A stretch of DNA of 33,344 nucleotides from Nemertoderma westbladi (taxonomy: Eukaryota; Xenacoelomorpha; Nemertodermatida; Nemertodermatidae): assembly GCA_032718475.1 (NCBI GenBank), contig JAUCBJ010008639.1, positions 1 through 33,344 on the forward strand. The letters are read 5' to 3'. Position 1 is the first letter of the stretch. The number at the start of each line of letters is the position of its first letter. The position numbers and the translations under genes were made by a program. The notes under the pieces were generated by a model, which was given only the letters and a program-made list of their open reading frames with translations, was not told the origin of the DNA and did no database searches. Of the stretch, positions 19,381 through 28,839 are shown piece after piece.

Positions 19381-21900
19381 ATGACGGAGTTGATAGAAGA
19401 TGATCTTGGTATCAGGGAGCGATATACCCAGCCATTGCAAGCGTTTGTTGATAGTTTAATAAGCCATCATAAGCCATCAAAACCATAATTCATCCCTCGA
19501 TGGTTCCCCATTTTGGAGACAAACTCTTCGCCACGGTACAACCCCAACCGGTTGATATCAACCTAAGATCTAGAGATCTTATAGCTGACGCTCCTATGTT
19601 ACAACGTCCGCCAATCGAGGCCACTCGTGTTGATGGCATATTGACGCTAGCGAACGCTAGCGATATTGACGGTTGATTGACGCTAGCGAATGTGCCACCT
19701 TATGGCATCCAGTGGGTATGACCATAGAAAACGCCACTAAAGAGTGGAACAAAACTCTTAACGTTATCGAAATGTATGGAGTTGTCACTTACGATAACAA
19801 AGGTAGCGTTCTGGTTGGAGAACTGGGAACTACGCGAATGATACACATACGTGGACTAGCTGGTTCTACCCATGTGTTTACTCGAGCGTGTTCCGACGTG
19901 ATGATTATTCTTTTGAGACTCTCACCGAGATACAAAAGAAACTCCGACATGGACAATTCGAACTCGCACAGCGTTACGTCACTGATACCGAGCGCAAACC
20001 GGCCATGGGTATAGATGGATCGATGTTACCCCAGCCAGTGCTCGAGATGTTGTTTAACGAAAGAATCCTTAAAATCGGCTCAGCTGTTTATGGAGATCTC
20101 CAGAATGACTTCAGGAACATGGAGAATATCCCATATCCTTTCGTAGACACCCAGCTGATTGCTCCCTGGGCAGAAGGCCGAGGTTTCTTCCGAACTATAT
20201 ATGCCAATACATCCAGCGGCATCAATAAAGTACAACAAACCTCCATCGGACATCTTGCCTTCCTAGAATATGGATGGAATTTCAAAGTCGGAAACCCTAT
20301 CAGCTATCAACAAGTATATGGTGATCATTATTCTCGATTATACTTCGACGGACCATTAACTGCACCTGGTGTTGTTTATAGCTTCATGAGTGTTCCACTT
20401 CGTCCCTCATTAGCTATATACACTATCTTCAAGAACGCCGCACTTGTCAGTTGGCTAGCCGATGTGTGCAGTCGCACTATACGCGCCCATCCCTTGTTAC
20501 TCGGAACCAAACTCGCCAAGCTAGATGAACACAATAAATTCATCCGATTCGAATGCTTTAGGCGCTTTCTGACTCTGTTCCGTAACGTTGATAGTCAGTT
20601 CAAGGACCGCGCTCTGACTAAGCTCAGCCTAAGAGACTCAGCTGCTGAGTGAGAAGTTAGACAGTGCTGGATTCGCCATTTTCAAGGACGTTTGTATACA
20701 GAACTTACATTCCTCTGTTATACAAAGACCCCGAATCCACACGCAGGTTATTCTATCGTGGAAGTCCAAACAGTGGGTTTGCTTGAGGAGACAGCTAGAC
20801 CTACCTCAGCTATGCAATTGGAAGATGAACCAATTTGCTTAGAGTCCGAGGAGATTCAACCCACAGCGCCCAGAAGCAGTGACAACGACTACGTCCTGGA
20901 ATGGTATCAAGGTCCACAATGTCTCACCGCATATGATTATCGGCATGCCAATTATGTTTCTAGGAAACGTTGCCGATTATGCGCATCACGAGACCACTTC
21001 ACCCCGGTGGACTCCAGCGTACCCTGCTCCTACTTTTAAGATCAACCTACCCTGGAGATCTATTGTGCGTATTGTAGACTCAATAACTTACACACCCTCG
21101 CAGTCTGCCCTCAATTTATGACTCAATGCCATCATTGCCAGTTTAAAGGACACGCAAGTTTTGATTGCCCTTTCAACCGAGATATAGAAAGCGTAGACGA
21201 AATGGTTGCCCTTTGCTATATTCGCGTCTGGGAAGCTAACGCAGATCTCCATTGCGAATCACGTCATCGGTACTACCCTGGACGTGCCTATGAAGGAGTC
21301 TATGCATTTTACCCATATCTCTTTGCTTCAGTTGAGCAAAAATCTCGCACACCTAGCTACGAGTTAATGAAGCGTGTTGGCGAGAATATTTCGACCAAAT
21401 TTGTTCGCAAGTATCTTAGGAATATTAATCCTAACGACCTTAATTCCTATAACTTGATCAACTTCATCCGTCAAGATCCGGAATATGGTGACTTGTTCAT
21501 GAACTCGCATCCAGAACTACAAGAAGTTCATAGACGACCCTATGAATATAGAGCCCGCGAACGTGAGTTGGAAAGAACCATCAAACCGAGGAAATTTCTC
21601 ACTACTCACAGTCCGCCTACCGCTCTCGTGCAAATGACCCGTCAGGGACCAGTAAGAGCTGCTGTCCTGAAACGCGCTCTAAAGGTTGTTCGACCTTGTT
21701 CCACTGAGGTTGGTATCGATCAACCGGGTACCTCAACCGGTGGATATACCGACCGTAATCCTAAACCTTCCGATGCAATTGTATTGCACCCCTCCCCCAG
21801 GAGTTATAGCCCTCCTAGTAAAGTGGGTCATCCCAAAGAGAAAAGGACTCTTACTAGCCTCAAAAAACTTCGTAAACGCCGTTCACGAAAGAAGGACTAA
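19381..21900 (+). pseudogene. Accessory gene of the BEL/Pao element: exonuclease-like region plus three zinc knuckles
   Basis: Coding-like sequence opens at ATG 19381 (MTELIEDDLGIRERY), shifts frame at about 19485, at 19673 and near 19885, then keeps one frame to TAA 21900 with stops at 20650-20652 and 21037-21039. About 840 codons in all. The middle part (about 19770-20460) reads like a DEDD 3'-5' exonuclease: an Exo I-like strand VVTYDNKGSVLV, an Exo II-like ILKIGSAVYGDL with FVDTQLIAPW (Asp 20095 and 20146), SIGHLAFLEYG, and GPLTAPGVVYSF...SLAIY where Exo III normally lies. The Exo I Glu and Exo III Asp are not visible, so activity is doubtful. Three zinc knuckles follow: CRLC...H...C (20971-21027), CAYCRLNNLHTLAVC (21064-21108) and CHHCQFKGHASFDC (21127-21168, CX2CX4HX4C). 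The C-terminus is basic (LRKRRSRKKD). No signal peptide or membrane segment, so it is not an env gene. The exonuclease call is inference; the knuckles are seen directly. Confidence 0.6.
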
Positions 21901-21977
21901 TCGTTTAGAGTATTTTTATATTTTTGAAACTGTGATTTTTATATTTTATAGACTTAAATCCCATTTTCTGGGAGCGG
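21901..21977 (+). other. End of internal region and probable polypurine tract
   Basis: The accessory gene ends 77 bp before the 3' LTR. The last bases, GGGAGCGG (21970-21977), are the only purine-rich candidate for plus-strand priming, and are short and interrupted by a C. Confidence 0.5.
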
Positions 21978-23211
21978 TGTAAAAGCTTTTGCGGACATAA
22001 CAAGTCATTTTTCCCGCAATGCGCAGTGTAGGTGCTTTTGTGGACATAAGAAGTCATTTTTGCCGCAATGCGCAGAATACTCTAAAATAGCCCTGAATTT
22101 ATTCCCCTACGTGACGGGAAGAGATTAGAGCCCAGATGACGAAATCTGTCAGCTGATTTCCTGTAGACGTGGAACCTCTTTGTTCTGCTCAGCCAATCAG
22201 AGCGATTTTCACTTTATTTCTGACAGGGGCCTATGGAAACTCGCACCATGCATTACTGTCTTTGTTTACCTTTCTGAGCCTTAGAACTGGCTTGGAATCT
22301 TCTGTACTACTGTGCAGAAGTTTCAGACTTTGGCCTAAACATCAGATGGCTTTGATTATAAGAACGTAAATCTATTATCTGACGAACCAACACCTGGATC
22401 ACCGGCTCACACCTTCCATTATCCTTCCTGACCCACCTACCAACCTTCTGACTGACAATCCACTCACCACCCGTCTCACCGGGCCTTCATAAGTAACACA
22501 TACTGACTGTTCACCGCATTATTTTACTTCTGTCTACGGTCTGTTATTAATTGTTGTTATATTGATGTATATTGCTGATATATTTGGAGAATACCGATAA
22601 ATAATCATAAAACCCCCAATCTTCTTGATTACTGAAGGTAAGAGGAACAGGTTACCGGTAGCAACTGCGACTTAAATTATAGTTTTTTTTGTGTTAATTA
22701 AATGCTATTTCATAATCCCTACAAGTGTCAGTTGCGATCTTCCTTATATATGATCAAATTCAGTGACGGTCGGCAGATTAGTGCGCAGTAGTGTGAAGTA
22801 GTGTGAGGTCGTGTGAAGTAGTGTGAAAGATAATAAAGCATCTCCTAAAGAATGCGCTATTTACGAAACTCTGTGGCCATCTAGTTGTGATTAGTATAAG
22901 TCATAACTCTGTTTTTATACTTAAAGCGCCACGTCCTAAAGGAACTGTTAATATTTCCCCGAAAGTAAATATATTGTCAGAGATTATATAGTAACGATCA
23001 ATCGAATAATACAGTAGGTCTACATTGCAATAACTTTCAAGGCTTCCGAATCCAGTCTCCCTTAACTGTGGGTGAATGATCGCGCACAGACTGGCTTCGG
23101 CTGATGTAACTTCAGTACACTAAATAATTGATATAGGCTAAAGTCGATTTATAAACAAGAGGACAACTAAAATTGGCAGGTTAAACTGCTAAAGGTCTAA
23201 AAGCGCGAACA
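21978..23211 (+). repeat. 3' LTR of the BEL/Pao element (1234 bp)
   Basis: TGTAAAAGC to AGCGCGAACA, matching 5247-6484. Differences cluster at 22034-22320 (for example CTCGCACCATGC here versus CTTGCGCAATGC). Confidence 0.96.
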
Positions 23212-23216
23212 GGGAA
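23212..23216 (+). repeat. Right target-site duplication of the BEL/Pao element
   Basis: GGGAA directly after the terminal CA, identical to 5242-5246. Confidence 0.93.
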
Positions 23217-23265
23217 TATTCTTCCACAGTTAGGCCAGGCACAAATTCTGGCAACTTATTTCCAG

Positions 23266-23287
23266 CCCCCCCCCCCCCCCCCCCCCC
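23266..23287. repeat. Poly-C tract, 22 nt
   Basis: Uninterrupted C22, 55 bp after the 3' LTR. Confidence 0.95.
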
Positions 23288-23384
23288 AGAACAATAATTC
23301 CCTGAGGAAACTCCAGTAGTCATTTAGCTACCATTTAAGGATGCAAGACAGAGCAGAGCGCCCTGGCTAGACCCTTCAAAGCAT

Positions 23385-23447
23385 TCGTGCCGAAACAAAA
23401 ACTGCCTCAGCCCCCATGTGGGGTTGAACCAACGCCCTCCGAGAGAT
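23385..23447 (-). repeat. Possible tRNA-derived SINE fragment (B-box)
   Basis: On the minus strand GGTTCAACCCC (23412-23422) fits the Pol III B-box consensus GGTTCRANYCC, preceded by CTCTCGGAGGGCGTT as in tRNA-derived SINEs. No A-box was found at the right distance, so it is a truncated copy at best. Confidence 0.35.
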
Positions 23448-23595
23448 GTGAATTCAATCTTTGATTAAGAAAATTTTTCTTTTAAATATTGTATATTTCC
23501 ATACTTAGAGAAGCATAAGCATATTATTTATTAATTATTGAATACTTTTAAATTTAATGTTGTAATTTAGTGTCATATTCAAAAATATGACACGA

Positions 23596-23617
23596 CCCCC
23601 CCCCCCCCCCCCCCCCC
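23596..23617. repeat. Poly-C tract, 22 nt
   Basis: Uninterrupted C22, preceded by TATGACACGA. Confidence 0.95.
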
Positions 23618-23925
23618 TAACTTTTATACAAATTTTAATGAATAGAATGATATGAAGCAGAGTTACAGTAGTTTCACCGCCCTTATCCTTAGTGACTGAG
23701 CCAGAATTTGTATTTTTATATTTTATTCTTTAGCTAACAAGCGTTTGAATAAAGTGTCACCGCCGGCGATATTGCAGCACCAGTCCCATCTCAGTTTTTC
23801 AACCTTAAATTGATTTGTTAGTTCTGACCATGCAAGGATTCCAAATAGGCTTATGTAAAAAAATTTAATTTAGTAAATAGCTGAGATATGGGCGTTTGGA
23901 AGTTTAATGTTTTTTTCATGGCGTT

Positions 23926-24036
23926 AGGCCGCGTTCACACTACCTATATAATGTATACTTATTGATTATAGCTAGCTAGCTATATTTATTTATTTATTTT
24001 GACTTTGACTTTGACTCGGTAGTGTGAACGCGGCCT
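23926..24036. mobile_element. 111-bp MITE with perfect 19-bp terminal inverted repeats
   Basis: AGGCCGCGTTCACACTACC at 23926-23944 is the exact reverse complement of 24018-24036. Between lie short repeats (GCTAGCTAGC, TATT repeats, three GACTTT units). There is no coding capacity, so it would depend on a transposase elsewhere. No clear target-site duplication was identified, so the superfamily is open. Confidence 0.85.
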
Positions 24037-24650
24037 GAGGCTATTATTTTTCTATTTAATAAATAAACCATATTCTAGAACATGATGTAAGAACGTAACT
24101 GAGGGTTCAGATTCATTTAGCAGAAACACTTATTACTGTGAACAATTCGTATCTGGGAATTTAAATTCGTAACTGGGAACTGAAATTTGTAATCCAAATT
24201 TCAGATTTTTAAACCTGATGAGCATTCGCAGCGTATGGTAATTTCTTTATATGCTGCTTGCATGCTGCATGCTGCTTGCATGCTGCGTGGTCCATTCCTA
24301 TGTAAAAGATTATCAATTCTTTATAATATAGCTGCTAATTGTCTTCGAAAACGAAGATAATTTATCAGGCAAATAATGCATATTTCCATGATCATAGAAG
24401 CATAATTATTAATTAAATGCATTTAAATTTACTTAATTTTACTAGATTACTACTAATTTTACTTACTTCGTAAACTACTAATCGAAGGCTAATAGTCTAC
24501 TAAACGACGGATATTTCTCTTCGAAATCCACCCTTCGAAACCTTTAAGAACATTGGAACCAAAAAGCCGGCTTTTATCCGGCGAAATTAGCAGAGTATTA
24601 GCCGGCGAAATTAGTAGAAATTTATCAGCGACTTATCATGCTATGACTTT

Positions 24651-24974
24651 GCTGGGAATCTTTAGTGTAATTAAATTCATGCGATTCGCATGGTAATTAA
24701 CGCATGAGAATCTCATGGTGTAAAACTTATGTAAAACTAAAAACTTAAAACATGCGTAAAATAAGCGTTGAATGAGGTGTGATTCCCATGCTATTTTCAC
24801 GCACGGAATCACATGTGTAAAATAAGTTGTGAATTGCATGCGTGGAATCGCTTCCCTATTTTACATGTGAATCACATGCGAATCACAAGAGGTTTATCGC
24901 TATTTATTGAGCCGCAATAAAAACGCATGACGCTTTAAAATCACTTGCGATACGCATGTACATTTTTCACTGGG
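24651..24974. repeat. Block dense in CATG and GATTC/GAATC motifs
   Basis: At least nine copies of related sequences in both orientations, such as ATGCGATTCGCAT (24679-24691, a 13-nt palindrome), GTGATTCCCATGC, GGAATCACATGTG, GAATTGCATGCGTGG, GTGAATCACATGCG. This looks like clustered subterminal motifs of a non-autonomous DNA transposon, but ends and TIRs were not found. Confidence 0.55.
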
Positions 24975-25115
24975 TAGTTTAATTAACCCCTGTACTACTT
25001 CAGGACTGCTTGGCGTAGGACAGACTGGTGATTTAGTACTCCGGTCACTCCAGCAGATACCGTGGTTCTTTTGGCTGTTCAAGTATATTTAACTGCAAGT
25101 TATATGTTGTATAAT
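24975..25115 (+). repeat. 140-bp segment shared with the BEL/Pao leader
   Basis: Aligns to 7145-7289. Here it lies 80-220 bp before the ORF1 ATG of the plus-strand LINE and may be part of its 5' UTR. The ORF1 start is not preserved in the BEL/Pao leader. Confidence 0.8.
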
Positions 25116-25196
25116 CATATATTAAATCGGCTAGCCTACTGCTATACTGTTACTGATTGCTTTACATGACTGCATGATTTTATATGATTTTAAAAA

Positions 25197-25433
25197 ATGG
25201 CAACGCCAGATTCAGATGAATTTTCCTCAACAATTAGCACGATTATATCGATAATTAAGACAGCTAAAGAGAAACGTAGCACTTCAAATGATGACAAACG
25301 CGCGATGCTGAGCAGCCTCACTCGTTTGAATGTTTTATATATGACGTCTGTAAGCCGAGTGGCCGATGCCCATAATGAAACAATACTCGTGAAGAACGAA
25401 ACACTTACAGCAAAAGATAAACTAATCGCACTA
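25197..25433 (+). pseudogene. Plus-strand LINE ORF1, N-terminal part, split by an RTE-like insertion
   Basis: ATG 25197 has a good context (AAAAAATGGC). The 79 codons to 25433 are hydrophilic and helical (TIISIIKTAKEKRS, LTRLNVLYMTSVSRVADAH, LVKNETLTAKDKLIAL), consistent with the coiled coil of LINE ORF1 RNA-binding proteins. The frame is cut by the minus-strand LINE at 25434-28827 and resumes in the same frame at 28840. The apparent continuation of this reading frame to 25616 is antisense to the inserted LINE and is not real. An LTR-element gag start is an alternative, but the ORF2 endonuclease downstream favours a LINE. Confidence 0.65.
25422..25433 (+). repeat. Left target-site duplication of the RTE-like LINE
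   Basis: CTAATCGCACTA, repeated exactly at 28828-28839. The exact left edge is ambiguous by a few bases because the element's tail is itself a CTA repeat. Confidence 0.88.
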
Positions 25434-28400
25434 CTACTACTACTAGGTCGAGCGAACTCGGACAGTGGAAATGAGATCCTTCCAGGCTTCGCGATTCTCC
25501 ATAGTTGTCGTAATTTCGTTTCTCCCAAGTTCAGTATCCCTTTCAAGTTGATCTATATATGTTATGGCAGGTCGTCCACGACTACGCTTTCCATGAGTTG
25601 GTTGCCAGAGAAGTAGATCTGGTATGACCTCGTCTTTACTTCACCAGCAGTGCCCACTGAATCTTAATCTGCGTTCACGGAGGGTGGTTGATACAGGTGG
25701 TATTGTACCATAAAGCTCGGCGTTTGTCATGTGTTGTCTCCAGCTGATGTTTAGGGCTGCCCTTAGTAGTCTTGTGTAGCAACCATCAATTCGTTGTTCA
25801 AGTGATTTAGTCAGTGTCCAGGTCTCACCCCCGTATAAAAATACACTTTCCACTGTGGCTCGATAGAACTTAGTCTTCAGGTGCTTGGAGAGATCTGATT
25901 TCCAGATGGTATCCATTTTTGATAGAGCTACCCAAGCCTTTGCTTTCCTAACTTCTATGTCCTTTTTGATACTCTCTATCCATGATCCAAGGTACTGGAA
26001 GTCATCGACCTTCCTTAGTTGATTATTATCAATGGTTGTCAAGTTTCCATCAACATTAAAGGTCATGAATTCGGTCTTGGTAGCATTTATATGCAATCCA
26101 ACCTCCTTAGCAGCCCTCTCCACTTTATTTAGTAGAAGCTGTGCATCTGCTAGCGTATTAGAGAGCAGGGCGATGTCATCCGCAAAGTCGATGTCTGTGA
26201 CTGTAGTTGCCGGATATCTACTACTTCTGCATTCTTGAAGTGTGAATCCCAGATCTTCACCCTTTGTGGCCGTCCTCATTGCGTAATCCAGCACAATTAC
26301 AAATAGTAATGGTGCTAATGTGTCACCTTGCAGTACGCCAGCCAGGATTGAGAAATACTCAGTTTCACCATCTGGTGAGAGTACCTGCGCTTCTGTGTGA
26401 CAATATAACAATCCAATGCCAGCAACAATTACTTCTGGTATTCCATAAGCTCTTAGGATTTCAAGCATTTTACCTCTATGGATGGAGTCGAATGCCTTCT
26501 TGAAGTCCACAAAAGTCATAACTGCGGGGAGATTCTTTGACTTAATTCCTTCAATCAGTCTCTGTAGTGCAAGTATCTGAGCTATTGTTGATCTACTTGG
26601 TCGAAATCCATTTTGGCTCTTACGCAGTAGTTTCTCTATGTGAGGCCTAATCCTATATATAATCATTTTATTGTATATTTTGGCAGCTACCACAAGCAGA
26701 CAGATCCCACGATAGTTTGTTGGTATGCCGAGGTCTCCTTTCTTATGGAGAGGCTTTAGTTGACCTTTAGTCCAAATTGGTGGTGGCTTTTCCCCTTTTA
26801 ACATCCGGTTGCAAACATTCAATAATGGTCTATTTAGCACTCCAGTTTTCCATACCTCCGCTGGGATTTCATCTAATCCACTCGCTTTATTATTGGACAT
26901 GCTTTTAATGCTTCTTTGGAGTTTCTGTTTCATTAGGTAGTGTCTTGTCATATATTTTCCTTGTAGGGCTGACCTCGATGTTTGGTGGCTGCCCAAGCAA
27001 GTTGCTGAAGTGATTTTTCCACTTCCCAACACGTTCTTCAGGACTATCGGCTTTGAGGCGCCCCTTTGCACAACTTTTCCGACCAGATACCTCATTTACA
27101 GTTTGCCAGGTAAGTCTTGATTGTTGCTGTATGTGAGCAGTTGTAATTGCTTCAGTTTTATCCTGTATGTACTTTTCCTGGCTGTTGTTGTAGGCCAATT
27201 TAAGATCGTCCTTAGCTTTCTCAACCTTGTTAATGTTGTTGGTTGTTCGGTTTTAACTTTGTAGGCTATCTTAAGATCTTCTCTCTTACAAGTAACCTCA
27301 GAGTTTTGCCATGGCACATACTGTTTTCGTTTAGGTTTCTGGGGGATATGCCTCTTAGCTGATTCCTTGTGGGCTGTTATTGTATTCTGGTATATTGAAT
27401 CAGTGGATTGGTCTTCATCCATTGACTGAAGTGCTTCAAAGCGGTTTTGAACTTCTACTGTATAAGCATCCTTTACAGCATTGTCAGTTCTGAGTTTCTC
27501 CCAGTCATAGTTGATTTGCTTGCTTGTCCTGGGTTTGCTGGCTCTCAAACTGAGTCTGATCTCTGCAGTCACAATTCTGCGGTCCGAACAAATTAGGTTG
27601 AACGAGCTGTATGCCTCGCAGTTGATGATGCTATTTCTCCACTTTTTGTTTATAAGGATGTAATCCAGTTGTGCTTTGGTTCCATTAGGGTATTGAAAGG
27701 ACCATAGCTTCCCCTTACTCTTTTCGAATGTGTTGTTTGTTGGTATCAATTCACATTCTTCCATTAGGTCTAAAAGTAAGTACCCATTTCTGTTAGAACT
27801 GGTGTTATAGGTGTAACCCTTGATGTCTTCTGGGCCAATTTGCGCATTCAGGTCACCAGCAATGACTTTAACATTGTGTTTCGGGATGTCCTTAATAAGT
27901 CCAGTCAGTTCTTCATAAAACTTGACTGCTTGTTCTGGCTCTGATGCATTGGTTGGACTGTAGCAACATATAACTGTTGTCTTGGGATTCCCATCAAATG
28001 TTGCGATCATAACCCTGGAATTTATAGATTCGATGTTGTTTAGGGTCTTAAGTGCAAATGGGCTTAGCAGAATTCCTACTCCAACAATTGATGCATTGGC
28101 CGAGTTTCTTACTGCTGAGCTTGTTACCAACGTCCATCCATTTCCAATGTCATTGTACTTTATGGCAGTGTCTTCATGACAAATCCGATGTTCTTGGATG
28201 CAGATGATGTCGATGTTATATTCCATTGCCAAAGCGACCATGTCACCCTGTTTGCTCTGTGCTTTCAGCGTGCGTGCGTTCATTGTAGCAATTTTTAGTG
28301 TCTTTTTACATTTCAACAAGTTGGTTCCTCTTTCCTCTCTGTCCTCTGTTCCAGTAGCCAATTTATCGACCCCAGCCTGGTGTACCACTGAGGGACGCGG

Positions 28401-28827
28401 TCCTTGTTGACCCGGGCGATGACCGAGCCGGTATTTCTCCTGGAGGGTTCTCATACTCATATCTTTCAGTTGCGGGAGTAAACTGTTTGTGGTCGCAACG
28501 CGCTACAAGCGTCATTGCAGTAGGTCGCCGTTGGTTGACTACCTTCTGCCGACCTTGTCAGCATGTCTAGCCGTTGGTTGATTACCTTCCGTCTATCCAT
28601 GGCCTACAGCCCTGCTGCCAACTGTAGGGGTCCATTTGTTACACCCTGAACCAAGTGTGCCTCCTGGGTTAGGTTACCTAACACTAGTAGAGGAGCATCC
28701 AGTATAGACAGGGCGGGGCTTGTATCATCTCTAGTGCAGATGCGTATCAAGCCTTTGCCTTCAATGGTGCCCTAGGCGCTATAGCCCTCAATGACTTATT
28801 TAGTTGACGGGGCTGAACCAATCCACT
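25434..28827 (-). mobile_element. Full-length-like RTE-type LINE (3.4 kb), nested insertion
   Basis: Flanked by the 12-bp duplication CTAATCGCACTA. On its own strand it has a 5' region of about 370 bp, one ORF of endonuclease then RT, almost no 3' UTR and a (TAG)n tail. Size of about 3.4 kb, single ORF and short-repeat tail are typical of RTE-like LINEs. The clade is inferred from this layout and RT style. The 5' region (28461-28827) repeats CCGTTGGTTGA-TACCTTC twice, near 28525 and 28571. The insertion removed nothing from the host ORF1 frame. Confidence 0.85.
25443..28460 (-). pseudogene. RTE-like LINE ORF: APE endonuclease and reverse transcriptase
   Basis: Starts at about 28460 (MSMRTLQEKYRLGHRPG). 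Endonuclease motifs: ATMNARTLKAQSKQGD, DIICIQEHRI (catalytic Glu), VKVIAGDLNAQIG and ICSDRRIVTAEIRLSL; the last normally reads SDH, so the catalytic His is Arg here. A frameshift near 27215 leads into the linker (TWQTVNEVSGRKS, VGKWKNHFSNLLG) and another near 26935 into RT: SNNKASGLDEIPAEVWK, TNYRGICLLVVAAKIYNK, SQNGFRPSRSTIAQIL, VDFKKAFDSIHR, LAGVLQGDTLAPLLF and the catalytic FADD (26175-26186). The C-terminal domain (FYRATVESVFLYGGETW, RRLRFSGHCW) is cut by TGA at 25641-25643, then continues (LLLWQPTHGKRSRGRPA) to a TAG at 25443-25445 that is the first unit of the tail. Two frameshifts and one stop make it inactive as read. Confidence 0.92.
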
Positions 28828-28839
28828 CTAATCGCACTA
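28828..28839 (+). repeat. Right target-site duplication of the RTE-like LINE
   Basis: CTAATCGCACTA, identical to 25422-25433. After it the host ORF1 reading frame resumes without a shift. Confidence 0.88.

Larger units (their letters stand above)
5247..23211 (+). mobile_element. Complete but decayed BEL/Pao LTR retrotransposon, about 18 kb
   Basis: Both LTRs begin TG and end CA and are flanked by GGGAA. Inside, in order, are a leader, gag with a DUF1759-like region, zinc knuckles, aspartic protease, RT, RNase H, integrase and a DUF5641-like tail. That protease-RT-RNase H-integrase order with a long protease-RT linker and these domain sequences are specific to BEL/Pao. The length of 17,965 bp is about twice that usual for the family. 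The excess comes from a 1.8-kb leader, a 1.2-kb block inside pol and 4.3 kb after pol with an extra gene. Coding regions carry several frameshifts and stops, so this copy is not autonomous as read. No canonical tRNA primer-binding site starting TGG was seen just inside the 5' LTR. Confidence 0.96.
23217..24650. other. Non-coding AT-rich region with poly-C tracts and small repeats
   Basis: No coding sequence seen. Besides the items listed separately, it holds short GCATGCTGC direct repeats (24252-24288) and a repeated CCGGCGAAATTAG at about 24577 and 24602. Confidence 0.6.

Noticed and set aside
19381-21900. Env gene of the BEL/Pao element
   Set aside because: No signal peptide, transmembrane segment or fusion-type features; zinc knuckles and a basic tail argue for a nucleic-acid-binding protein.
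23210-23303. Inverted pair CAGGGAATATT / AATAATTCCCTG as TIRs of a transposon
   Set aside because: The left arm includes the last bases of the BEL/Pao LTR and its target duplication, so the pairing is coincidental.
25434-25616. Continuation of the plus-strand ORF1 frame past 25433
   Set aside because: Antisense to the 3' coding end of the inserted LINE; the true continuation is at 28840.
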